A stretch of DNA of 64,000 nucleotides, from contig OY992840.1 of NCBI GenBank assembly GCA_963921425.1, positions 9,178,501 through 9,242,500 on the forward strand. Reading direction: 5' to 3'. Positions 20,660-30,216 of this stretch are shown piece by piece. The translations under genes and the position numbers were made by a program. This stretch comes from Dryas octopetala (lineage: Eukaryota; Streptophyta; Magnoliopsida; Rosales; Rosaceae). Position 1 is the first letter of the stretch. Each line of letters begins with the position of its first letter. The notes beneath the pieces are model-generated. The model ran no database searches, was not told the DNA's origin, and worked only from the letters and a program-made list of their open reading frames with translations.

Positions 20660-23600
20660 CTACATAATTGCGGCCTCGGTTTCGGCGGTGCTAGGTCTGT
20701 CCAGGATTTCGACTGGAACATGCCTGGCGGATCCGGTGTCTGTGGCCGAAGCCAGGCGTGCCAAGGCGTCGGCCCTGCAGTTTTCTGTCCTCGGGATTTG
20801 GGATATTTTGTATTCGTGGAAGTTCCCAAGTAGCAGACGAGTCTTCTCGAGGTAAGCAGTCATGCTGGGTTCTCGAGTCTCATACTCTCCCAGAATCTGA
20901 TTGACGATTAGCTGAGAGTCGCTGAAGATGTTTAGTTTGGTCGCGCCAAGCTCCTTTGCCAATCTGAGCCCGGCGATGAGTGCCTCATACTCTGCTTCAT
21001 TGTTTGATGCTTGAAAACTGAAGCGAAGAGCATACTCCATCACAACTTGTTCTGGGGAGATCAGAACAAGCCCGGCTCCGCTTCCCATGGCGTTGGAAGA
21101 TCCGTCCACATAGAGGGTCCAGGTGAGAAGATCAACCTGGCCGCGTTCGCCGATTGTGTTCGGATCGGCTGCTGTTGTCATAGCGTCGGTGCGTGGTGGA
21201 TCCTCCGTCGAGGTGGTCGACTCACAGATGAAGTCCGACATGGCCTGACCTTTGGTGGCCGTCCTGGGACGGTAGATGATGTCAAACTCGCCGAGCTCGA
21301 TTGACCATTTGATGAGCCGACCCGAAGTCTCTGGTTTTGCCAGGATTTGTCTGAGCGGCTGGTCCGTCAAGACAACGATGGAATGAGCCTGGAAGTAGGG
21401 CCTTAATTTCCGAGCCGAGCTAACCAGGGCGAGAGCCATCTTCTCGAATTTTGGATACCTGGTCTCGGCATCGGCGAGGGCTCGACTCGTATAGAAGACG
21501 GGGTGTTGTACACCGCCGACCTCTCTTACCAGAACCGAGCTGAGAGCCGAGTCAGAGACAGAGAGGTAGAGGAAAAGTTCTTCACCTTCCTCTGGTTTGG
21601 ATAAGATGGGAGGTTCCCCCATGTGCCTTTTCAGATCTTGAAAGGCCTGCTCGCATTGGGGGGTCCATTCTATGCTCTTCCCTGCTCCCCTTAAGGCTTT
21701 GAAGAAAGGGAGGCACCGGTCAGTAGATTTTGAGATGAACCGGTTCAGGGCGGCAACTCTTCCAGTCAGACTCTGGATTTCCTTGCGTGTCCTTGGGGAC
21801 TTCATGTCGATCAAAGCCTGGATCTTCTCTGGGTTGGCCTCAATTCCCCGTTGACTGACCAGGTAGCCAAGGAACTTGCCTGACCGAACCCCAAAGACAC
21901 ATTTGGCTGGGTTCAGCCGCATCTGGTATTCTTTTAGGACTCCGAACATGTCTGAGAGGTCCTTGACGTGATCGTCCGCCTTGACGCTCTTGACCAGCAT
22001 GTCATCCACGTAAACCTCTACGGATTTGCCGATGGAAGATCTGAACATGTGGTTGACCAGCCTTTGATAGGTGGCTCCGGCGTTTTTGAGGCCGAAGGGC
22101 ATGACCTTGTAGCAGTACATGCCGCGATCAGTTATGAAAGATGTGCCTTCCTGGTCGGACTTATGCATCAGGATCTGGTTGTATCCAGAGTAGGCGTCCA
22201 TGAAACTGAGGAGCTGATGTCCTGCTGTTGCATCGACGAGCTGATCTATTCTGGGCAAGGGAAAACTATCCTTGGGACAAGCCCTGTTCAGATCGGTGAA
22301 GTCCACGCACATCCTCCACTTCCCGTTGTTCTTTTTCACCATGACCACGTTGGCGAGCCAGTCGGGGTAGTTGACCTCCCGGATGAACCCGTTGTTTTGT
22401 AACTTGGTTACCTCTTCAGCCATGGCGGCGTATCGGACCGGATCGTATGACCTCCTCTTCTGACGGACCGGTTTGCATCCCGGGTCAGTGTTCAGCCTGT
22501 GGGTGATCACGTCAGACGATATGCCTGACATGTCATCGTAAGACCAGGCGAACACTTCCGCGTTGGCACGGAGGAAGTCAATTATGGCGGAGCGCTGCTC
22601 GGGGCTGACCTGAGTCCCCACTCGGACGAGCCGATCCGGTGTCTCGGCCGAGATTGGCACTTCCTCCCAAGCCTCGGCGGGGAGGGGCCGAGAATCTGAG
22701 CTCGGCTCGGAAGTGAAGTCGAATGTCTCCGCCCTCGGCCATCTGCCCGAATCGGCGATGGAGTCAAGTTCCTGCGAGTTCGGCAGCTGACCCTTCTGCT
22801 TGATCGAAGCGGCGTAGCATGACCGAGCCGAGCACTGGTCTCCCTGGATGACAATGCAGTCGTCGCCCACCGGACATTTGATGAGGAGGTTGGCGTAATG
22901 GACGATGCAGTCAAGGTCGACCAGAGCCGGTCTGCCCAGAATGATGTTGTAGGCTGACGGCCGCTTGACGACAATGAAGTACGTCATGCAGGTCTTCTTG
23001 ATCGGCCCCTTCCCGAGCGAAAGGGGAAGGTAGATGTGTCCGAGGGGTTGAACCACTTCTCCCCCGAACCCGACCAAGGCAGGTGTATCGGTCTCCAGCT
23101 TATCCTCGCCGATGCCCATCTGCGCGAACGCAGAGTGGTAGAGGATGTTGACTGAGCTCCCTCCATCGACGAAGGAACGCGCGACGGTTGTTCCGGCCAC
23201 CTCAGCCACTATGACGACCGGATCATAGTGGGGGAAGATGATCTCGTTTGCCTCGTTCGGCTCAAAGGTGACCGGCGCCCAGTCCTTCCGCTGTCTTTTT
23301 GAAGTGCTGGGCTGACCTGCCTGGATCGACAGGGACTCGTGAGCTTGAGCCGCCTGCCTGACATACTCCTTCTGGGATCGGTTAGAGCTTCCCACGAAGG
23401 TCGGTCCCCCGCCGATTGATCCGATGGCAGCATCCTGGACCTCGATGGTGTTGGTGGGCTTCTTCGGCGCGGCCTTGGGCACCCTAGGCCCACCGGCCAG
23501 GAATTGATTGATCTTACCCGCCCGGGCAAGAGTCTCAATCCCGTCGCGGAGGGCGTAGCAATCACCCGTGACGTGGCCGTGATTGGAATGGTATTTACAG

Positions 23601-25354
23601 AAGACGCCCTCCTTGATTTTGTCTGGGGGTGGTCCCTTGATCTCCCTTGCGACTGGGAGTTGGTCCTTGACCTTGGAGTAGATTGTCTCCAGACCGGCGT
23701 TGAGGGGAGTGTACTCCGTGTACTGGACAAACTTGGGTCCCTTGCCCAGAAGTTGGCGTGGCTCCTCGGTCCTGGTCTTCTTGGGTTGGACCTGGGGTTT
23801 GGGACTTGCGACCTCTCCCTCCTTCCTTTTGGTCGAGGTCGGCCTGGGATTCAGGGCCTCCACCTGAGCGTCCCACTCCTCAGCCCGTGCCCACTTAGTG
23901 GCTTCGGCAGAAAGCTCATCGTAAGTGGAGGGAGGATTCCTCATTAGGTGGGAGCGGAGTCCCCCGGCGTGCAGACCCTGCATGAGGGCATTCTTAGCTG
24001 ACCTATCGTCGCAATCGTCGCACTTCGTATATTCGATGTTGAAGCGGATTAGATAGGCCTTGAGGCTCTCCCCTTCCTGCTGTTTGATGAGCGACATATC
24101 GTTCAAGTTGTAGAGTCGTTCGGATACAACCCGATATCTCGCCAGGAAGGCCCTCCGGAGGTCGGGGAAAAAGTCGATGGAGTTCGGTTGGAGGGTTCGG
24201 AACCAACCCCGAGCCGAGCCCTTCAAGGTCGAAGGGAAGATTCTGCACTTCGTGGCTTCAGATGCCTGGCGGGCCTCCATGGCGTATCTGAAGCTGTCGA
24301 GATGGTCGTAGGGGTCCTTGGTCCCGTCATACTGATCCATCTTGGGGGGCTTGGTGTCGCGGGAGACCTCAGCATCCATGATTCTGCTGGTGTACGGGAG
24401 GGGGAGTTCCTCTCCGTGGTCGGCCCTACCAGTGTATCCCCTGGACATTTCGACATGGCCGAGCCGGTCGTGGACGCTTCGGATTTGGTCCTGGACCAAA
24501 GTCCGAACAAGATTTTCCACATTGGGCGGGGTCGGCTCGGCCACATTCTCCCCTGAGCACTCGGCCTGGTTGCCGAGTCTCTCGCTCACCGGCTGACGAG
24601 TGAGCCTCTCGCTCGCCGGTTGTCGATCCGACATGATCATGGTAGATCCCAGTCGGTCGCTCACTGATCGCCTCCCCGAGTGAGCTCCTGATGGGGAAGG
24701 ATCCTGGCTGGCGATAGGGCCGAGTCTATTCCGAATCGGGCCCCTGGTTTCAGTTGAACCGGCCGGACTGTTGGCCCCCAATCTTGATTGGGCCGGGGGT
24801 CGTCGGTTTGTATTCGGGTCGGCACGGTTTCCGCCCGAATTCCTGGGGGCATGCTTCCCGAAAGCCGCCTGTTTTTGCTGAAGAAGACGGTGGGCGTTCA
24901 GGCATTCGGCCTGTTCGGCCGGGGGCATATCTTCGAAGCCCGGGAAGACGTAATCAGAATCCTGCCGATCGGTCTGGTCGTTCGGCTCGGCAGGAATGCT
25001 CTGCTGAGAAGGAGACGGTGAAAGGACTTCCTGCTCGGTTCGGGTCCGGCGCGATCGGAAACCCGATCCCCCACTGTTCTCGAGCTGAGCACGATGGCGT
25101 GCAAGTTCCTCCGCCAGCTCGGCTTGTTTTGCGAGCAGCTCGTTATTCTGCTTCAGGAGTGCATTCTCAGCGGCCAGGTGTCGCTGACTCTCCTTAAGGA
25201 GTTTGTGAGCGGCTCGGATTTTGGAGGAACCTTTGGACTTTGGTGTCCTGGGGAGTTGTGCTCCCCTCGTTTTCTCAGGTGTCTCAGGCTGATGTTGTTC
25301 ATCATTCTGAGACGCTCCTGAAGAAGAACTGGTGTCCCGAAATATGGTAGTCAT
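20660..25354 (-). CDS. Gag-protease-RT-RNase H-aRNase H polyprotein of the Tat element
   Basis: From ATG 25354 (first ATG in frame; open upstream to 25402 without ATG) the frame runs 1564 residues to TAG. Order, approximate residues: coiled coil 45-95; Gag 330-500 (YDGTKDPYDHLDSFRYAM, GSARGWFRTL); knuckle-like CKYHSNHGHVTGDC 586-600; protease 690-830 with active site VDGGSSVNILY, where DGG replaces the usual DTG; RT 965-1135 with FMDAYSGYNQI and YVDDM; RNase H 1 with FYTSRALADAETRY; then a second, archaeal-type RNase H with LYVDGSSN, NNEAEYEAL, FSDSQLIVN and CRADALARLA giving its D-E-D-D residues. Gag and Pol are fused in one frame without frameshift. The double RNase H is a known Tat-lineage trait. 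Only the terminal TAG separates it from integrase. Confidence 0.95.
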   Translation of the reverse strand: MTTIFRDTSSSSGASQNDEQHQPETPEKTRGAQLPRTPKSKGSSKIRAAHKLLKESQRHLAAENALLKQNNELLAKQAELAEELARHRAQLENSGGSGFRSRRTRTEQEVLSPSPSQQSIPAEPNDQTDRQDSDYVFPGFEDMPPAEQAECLNAHRLLQQKQAAFGKHAPRNSGGNRADPNTNRRPPAQSRLGANSPAGSTETRGPIRNRLGPIASQDPSPSGAHSGRRSVSDRLGSTMIMSDRQPASERLTRQPVSERLGNQAECSGENVAEPTPPNVENLVRTLVQDQIRSVHDRLGHVEMSRGYTGRADHGEELPLPYTSRIMDAEVSRDTKPPKMDQYDGTKDPYDHLDSFRYAMEARQASEATKCRIFPSTLKGSARGWFRTLQPNSIDFFPDLRRAFLARYRVVSERLYNLNDMSLIKQQEGESLKAYLIRFNIEYTKCDDCDDRSAKNALMQGLHAGGLRSHLMRNPPSTYDELSAEATKWARAEEWDAQVEALNPRPTSTKRKEGEVASPKPQVQPKKTRTEEPRQLLGKGPKFVQYTEYTPLNAGLETIYSKVKDQLPVAREIKGPPPDKIKEGVFCKYHSNHGHVTGDCYALRDGIETLARAGKINQFLAGGPRVPKAAPKKPTNTIEVQDAAIGSIGGGPTFVGSSNRSQKEYVRQAAQAHESLSIQAGQPSTSKRQRKDWAPVTFEPNEANEIIFPHYDPVVIVAEVAGTTVARSFVDGGSSVNILYHSAFAQMGIGEDKLETDTPALVGFGGEVVQPLGHIYLPLSLGKGPIKKTCMTYFIVVKRPSAYNIILGRPALVDLDCIVHYANLLIKCPVGDDCIVIQGDQCSARSCYAASIKQKGQLPNSQELDSIADSGRWPRAETFDFTSEPSSDSRPLPAEAWEEVPISAETPDRLVRVGTQVSPEQRSAIIDFLRANAEVFAWSYDDMSGISSDVITHRLNTDPGCKPVRQKRRSYDPVRYAAMAEEVTKLQNNGFIREVNYPDWLANVVMVKKNNGKWRMCVDFTDLNRACPKDSFPLPRIDQLVDATAGHQLLSFMDAYSGYNQILMHKSDQEGTSFITDRGMYCYKVMPFGLKNAGATYQRLVNHMFRSSIGKSVEVYVDDMLVKSVKADDHVKDLSDMFGVLKEYQMRLNPAKCVFGVRSGKFLGYLVSQRGIEANPEKIQALIDMKSPRTRKEIQSLTGRVAALNRFISKSTDRCLPFFKALRGAGKSIEWTPQCEQAFQDLKRHMGEPPILSKPEEGEELFLYLSVSDSALSSVLVREVGGVQHPVFYTSRALADAETRYPKFEKMALALVSSARKLRPYFQAHSIVVLTDQPLRQILAKPETSGRLIKWSIELGEFDIIYRPRTATKGQAMSDFICESTTSTEDPPRTDAMTTAADPNTIGERGQVDLLTWTLYVDGSSNAMGSGAGLVLISPEQVVMEYALRFSFQASNNEAEYEALIAGLRLAKELGATKLNIFSDSQLIVNQILGEYETREPSMTAYLEKTRLLLGNFHEYKISQIPRTENCRADALARLASATDTGSARHVPVEILDRPSTAETEAAIM

Positions 25355-25416
25355 GATGACTTGCGTGGAGGAAGAGCTTAGCGCTTGCGGTGATGAACAC
25401 AACGGCTGAAGTCAGC

Positions 25417-25434
25417 TTCCCACAGACGGCGCCA
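25417..25434 (-). other. Primer binding site
   Basis: Three bases inside the 5' LTR the minus strand reads TGGCGCCGTCTGTGGGAA. A site starting TGGCGCC is complementary to a tRNA 3' end (GGCGCCA) and resembles primer sites of other plant Tat/Athila-like elements. The exact tRNA was not determined. Confidence 0.75.
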
Positions 25435-25437
25435 ATC

Positions 25438-26496
25438 TGTTGATGCAAATTCTCGTAAGGTAGATACAACAACTTAGATAAGTTGACCTGGCTGATCAGG
25501 TGCTTTGCTGGATGATGAAGTGGATGCTGGTTGAGATCTTCCTGTAGACAAAAACAAGATCAAAGGAGATGGACCGGTGTGGTACCAGCCAAACACACTC
25601 CGATGATGAAATCAGTGGTGGTGTTTGATGGTGGATGAGGAAGAACAAAGGAAGAACTTGGGAGAATGGGAAGAACAAGGCAAATGTTCTGGGTTATTCT
25701 CAGCAAGTTGGGTAGGCTTTTTTTTTAGAAAGGAATACAAGTGTTTTGCGTGTATGTTTGTAGATTGCTAGATCCCTCATTTTGTGCATATGACTTGGTA
25801 TATATAAGCAAAGGAAACCTTAATGAGTAAGATACCTGCATGTGAATGAATGGTTGCCAAAGACCCACGCACCTGGTCAGACCTAGTTGCATGCTCAGCT
25901 GCTTGCTTCCTCAGCATTTAATGCTGCATTGAATGCTCCATTAAATGCAAGGTTGGAAGGTTCAGGTAGACTGCTCCAACATTCATGAATGCAGGCCTGA
26001 TATTCTATCTGTCAAAAGAATGTGTCAGGTGCATTTAAGTGTGGCGGTTCGTCCCAGCGTGATCTTCCTGGGAATGGCGGCGGAGAGCCGAGCCGAGCCG
26101 ATACGAACACATGTTCCCATGCGAAGACACGAAGTCCATATGTGGTCGGATCGGGCATGGGACTCCAAGCCGAGCCAGTCCATAGATTGGAGTCTTTCCG
26201 AGCCCTAACTGGTCGACGCCAGAACTCGGAAGGAAGCCATCTCGTGTGCCGAGCCGAGCCGGGATGATCGTGGGAAGATGGACACTCGATCCCAAGGAAG
26301 ATCATCGGTTCGGCTCGGACCGAACAAGGAGGGGCGGTGTGGAGATCCGGTCTGAGCTGGTAGAGGAAGTGCTGATCAGTGATGACGTGGAAGTCAAAGT
26401 TTGACCACTGAGAATCAACTCCGAGGTGGATGTTTGACCAGCCACGTGTCGAGCTGTGATTGGCTGTTCGGGTCGATGTGGGTTTTCCCACAAACA
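25438..26496 (-). repeat. 5' LTR of the Tat element
   Basis: This 1059-bp copy lies upstream of gag in the element's direction. On the minus strand it begins TGTTTGTGGGAAAACCCAC and ends CATCAACA. TATATATA at 25806-25799 is a likely promoter TATA box for the genomic RNA. GCCGAGCCGAGCC words recur in it, as in the internal region. Confidence 0.95.
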
Positions 26497-26501
26497 ATTG
26501 C

Positions 26502-29058
26502 ATACATTAAAAAAGTGACACAACAATCCACAATCAAACTCCATACCTAAAATGAAAACATTGCTTCTATGAATTGGAGATTAGTAGAGCTGAATCCGAA
26601 TCTGCTCACGAATATTATGTAATTAATAAAAGAAAGGAGGAAAGCACGACATCGAAGGCGCGCGGATGTAACGGTCCATATAAAAAGCAGCGGCCGGCAT
26701 GCTAAATGCTAATGCTTGTTATTGTAATGTGACAGTTGGGTTCTGATAACGCCGGCAAAATTAACAGATTCTTAAATATTAATTTGCATAGTAAATGGTA
26801 CCATATCACCACTTCCAGCTGTTTGGTACGTAGTCGCTTAAAATTCATTTGGGATATTACACCATTATTCCTCCTACAAAATATCAAAATTATATCAAAG
26901 GAAACTGGAAAAGTACATAGAAATTAAATTAGCATACGAATGAGTTAAATGACTAATCAGCACTGAATCCCTCTAAAAGTTTTAGGAGATTTTTTGTATG
27001 ATTAGCAATATTACGTAGTATACCAATATAATGTTATAAAAAAACTAAAAAATAACACCTATACAGTTATTAATAGGGATATATTTCAATCAAATCGAAT
27101 CAGAAATAGAATATTTTAATTTCAATTCAAAAAATTTCAAAATGAAATTTATATTTTAATTTCCATTCCAAAAAATTGAAATTTCAACATCTTATTCCGA
27201 TTCGAAATTTTTGATTTTTTTATTTAATATCACATTTTTCAGAATTTTCGGATAAAAAATTGAAAATTTTCAGATTATTTTTAGAACATCTTCAGATTTT
27301 TTTTTTTGTAAATAATAATGAAATTAACAAAAATAAAAAAATAAAAGACAATAGATTCTGATGCGTTTCAATGTAATTAAACTCTATGTCTAATTTTGAA
27401 AAGAATATACAAAATGTTAATTTAAATAACATTTAGAACCATACCATAGCATAAACAAATCTAGAAAAGCAATAAAAAAAATCTAGCATGTTTTCATTGC
27501 ATGGAAAAACAAGGAGGTAGTGTTTGCACTTGCTTTTATAAACTAAATAAATGATAAAATATATAATATTAATATAAATACGGAATCAATTGACATAATT
27601 TTAAAAATATCGGATCAGGATGCATCCGAAAAATTTCGGCCATTTTTTTATCAAAATTTTCAAATTTTGGATTTGATTTGGATATTTCAAAATTGAAAAT
27701 TTTCATATCGAAATCGATCGGATTCGGATCTTCCAATCCAAATCACACCCCTAGTTATTAATATAGTATATTATGTCTAGATTAATTATTTGAATAGATT
27801 TGTTATATCACCTTAACATGTCATGTTATTTTACAGTTGACCAGAAAAATTACTACGCCTAGCATTACAAAAATTACATGATTAACATCTATCAGAAAGA
27901 GAAAAAAAAATTGAAATATTGCCCACCAATGTCATTTACCGGAAAAATTTTAGATGGAGCAAAAATTGCTTAAGAGAACAGATGGGAAAATTTCTTGTTA
28001 ATTTTTTTACTTCATAGCACATGATCTTATCACCTAGAGCCTATTGTTACAACAAACTCAACAGTTTTTTTGACTTTGTAAGTGAAGCCATTAATTTAGA
28101 TTCCTTTCTTTCTGATGCTTTTTCCTTTATTGTTCACAAATCTCACCTTATTCTAGTAATTTAGTCGGACCCAATTGTTTAAATGTGATAAAATCAAAAG
28201 TTGAGAGCATACTAGGAAAAGAGTAACTTAATTTTTGATGAATAAGTCTATTGAAACCCACAAATATAGGTTAATTCAGCAAATGTAGCAATGGAATAAC
28301 AAGCCAATTAGAATTTTTATTTCTTTCCTAAAAGAATGAAAAAAGAAAAAGAAGAATCATTAACAAATGGGAAAAAGGAGGATGAAGCAGTAGAATAACA
28401 ACCACCTTTATGTATGGGAAAATATAAAATTTAACTATTTTATAGATATAGCTACAAGATATGAAAATAAGCCTGGTGAAATATAATAATAAATTTGAGT
28501 TTCTATGGATCATGCCATGTAATTATGTGCATAAAAAAAGATTGCAATTTGCAAATGAACCAAAAATGGCCGCTCATAAATTTTGAACAAAAAACCATGT
28601 TACACAGTCAATTTGGTCTTGAAACTAGCAAATCCATAATGGTCTTGGCAATGAGTACCACACACTACACTACCACTATACACATACACACCTTCACTCA
28701 CAAAGCATGGTATGGAAAGAGTTTAAGTTTAATTCCATAATCCAAAAAGTGGTAAAAAGAAAAGTTTACTACTGAAATGGGCAAGCATTGCATGTTACTT
28801 GTCCCTCTTTCTCCATTCATGATCACACTTTTTTAATTTTTGGCACACTAAAAAATTAATGAGCTTATTATCATTCTTCTTTTTTTATTTTAACATTTTA
28901 CAACTGTTTTTTCTTTAAATTTTTGGTTTCATATTTTGTTTATGTTAAAATGATATAATTTTGGGGTTGTGTGTGTCTTTTGGTGAAGGAATGCTTGTCA
29001 CCTACTCCTTTTAAGTTCCCAAATCTCTCCATACTACTCTTTCAAAGGCCAAAGCTTT
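26502..29058. other. Intergenic DNA, no gene recognised
   Basis: Very AT-rich apart from the first 200 bp. The only delimited object is the hAT relic at 27074-27753. Short open frames lack domain features. Confidence 0.5.
27074..27753. mobile_element. Non-autonomous hAT element (680 bp) with 8-bp TSD
   Basis: The direct repeat GTTATTAA flanks it exactly (27066-27073 and 27754-27761). The ends are TAGGGATAT and, inverted, TAGGGGTGT. The interior is built of AAAATTTC/GAAATTTT words, with CGGATTCGGATC-type repeats near the right end, and has no transposase. TAGGGGTGT-like termini with 8-bp duplications are typical of plant hAT elements. Confidence 0.78.
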
Positions 29059-29092
<34 letters not shown>

Positions 29093-29093
29093 C
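29059..29093. repeat. GA microsatellite in the leader of the zinc finger gene
   Basis: An almost pure (GA)n tract lies 68-102 bp before the ATG at 29161, probably in the 5' leader or core promoter. Such tracts are frequent near plant transcription starts. Confidence 0.8.
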
Positions 29094-29160
29094 GCAAGAG
29101 TTGATCTTTGCTTGCCTCTACTGTGCTCTGCTCTACTTTTCTTTGCTGTGTACTGTGCCA

Positions 29161-30216
29161 ATGGAGAGGCACAAATGCAAGCTGTGCGCTCGGAGTTTCG
29201 CTAATGGCAGAGCATTGGGTGGCCACATGAAGGCTCACTTGGCCACCCTTCCTCTTCCCCCAAAGACCCACCAACTCGCTCACCCTGACCCGTCTTCTGA
29301 CTCGGCCTCTTCTTCATCTTCGTCTTCAGGTGAAGAACCAGAAGATGAAGAACAACAAGAACAGCAAGTCGAAGAAGCAGAGGATCCGGAGAAGGCTTTG
29401 GTTTATGGGTTGAGAGAGAATCCGAAGAAAAGTTTCAGGCTTGCAGATCCCGAGTTCTCTTTTGCAGTCGATGCCGGGTCTGTCATTCAGGACAGAGAGA
29501 GCGAGACCGAGTCGAGAAACCCAACTCGGAGACGATCCAAGCGGAATCGGAGACCCTTTGTGGCAGAGAATCAGAGGCACAAATTGGAGTTGCTCAAGAA
29601 ACCCAAGTTGATGACAACGACAACTACAACAACAACATCAACATCAACACCAACACCGAGTTTGGCTGAGTCGACTCAGCCGGCGGCGGCGGAGCCGGAA
29701 CCGGTGAGTTCGGTGTCGGACACTTCCCCAGAAGAAGATGTTGCCATGTGTCTGATGATGCTGTCGAGAGATGTGTGGATGAGAACAAATGATGGGGAAG
29801 CAGATCAAGAACAAGGTAAGCAAGTGGTGGATGAGTCAGTGGAATTGGGTGTGGAGATCAAATTGGAGAAGAAAGTTCGAGGAGGGAGGAATCGGTGCGA
29901 GAAGTGCAACAAGGTGTTTCGATCTTATCAGGCAATGTGTGGACACAAGAAGATTTGCCTCCGCAATGAAGCAGAAGCTAAAAGCAATGCAGCAGCTAAT
30001 AATGAGAAGCTGTTTGAGTGCCCATTTTGCTGCAAGATTTTTGGCTCTGGTCAAGCCTTGGGCGGCCACAAAAGATCTCACCTTTTGGGTTCTTCTTCTT
30101 CTTCAAGAATGGGGGGTGGGGTGGGTGCCAAAATCAAAGCCAGAGAGAGTTTCATAGATCTCAACATGCCTGCTCCTCAAGAAGAAGATGATTTCAGTGT
30201 GCTGTCTGATGCTTAA
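29161..30216 (+). CDS. ZAT-like C2H2 zinc finger protein with EAR motif
   Basis: An intronless 351-residue gene; start chosen because MERHKCKLC is the conserved N-terminus of the ZAT1/4/9 group and the longer frame lacks an upstream ATG. Finger 1 at residues 4-26 (CKLCARSFANGRALGGHMKAH). A Ser/Glu-rich segment 44-75. Basic nuclear signal 123-131 (RRRSKRNRR). Thr-rich run 152-165. Group motif VAMCLMMLSRD near 194-204. Finger 2 at 246-266 has CEKC...YQAMCGHKKIC, so QALGGH is QAMCGH and the last ligand is Cys. Finger 3 at 287-307 (CPFCCKIFGSGQALGGHKRSH). C-terminal EAR repression motif DLNMP at 333-337. Such proteins are nuclear repressors in stress and development. It stands alone, with over 2 kb of non-coding DNA on each side. 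Confidence 0.93.
   Translation: MERHKCKLCARSFANGRALGGHMKAHLATLPLPPKTHQLAHPDPSSDSASSSSSSSGEEPEDEEQQEQQVEEAEDPEKALVYGLRENPKKSFRLADPEFSFAVDAGSVIQDRESETESRNPTRRRSKRNRRPFVAENQRHKLELLKKPKLMTTTTTTTTSTSTPTPSLAESTQPAAAEPEPVSSVSDTSPEEDVAMCLMMLSRDVWMRTNDGEADQEQGKQVVDESVELGVEIKLEKKVRGGRNRCEKCNKVFRSYQAMCGHKKICLRNEAEAKSNAAANNEKLFECPFCCKIFGSGQALGGHKRSHLLGSSSSSRMGGGVGAKIKARESFIDLNMPAPQEEDDFSVLSDA

Larger units (their letters stand above)
14382..26496 (-). mobile_element. Complete Ty3/gypsy LTR retrotransposon, Tat type, with antisense gene
   Basis: The 12115-bp element is bounded by two 1059-bp LTRs that begin TG and end CA, and by the exact 5-bp target duplication ATTGC (14377-14381 and 26497-26501). Coding order on the minus strand is gag, protease, RT, RNase H, second RNase H and integrase, which is Ty3/gypsy order. 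The extra archaeal-type RNase H, the long region after integrase and an antisense gene there are features known from the Tat lineage (Retand/Ogre relatives). I counted three substitutions between the LTRs and no length difference, so the insertion is recent. Both strands appear to carry promoters. Confidence 0.97.

Noticed and set aside
20207..24596. Plus-strand frames of up to 208 codons opposite gag-pol.
   Set aside because: Shadows of the minus-strand polyprotein, with no independent motif or promoter.
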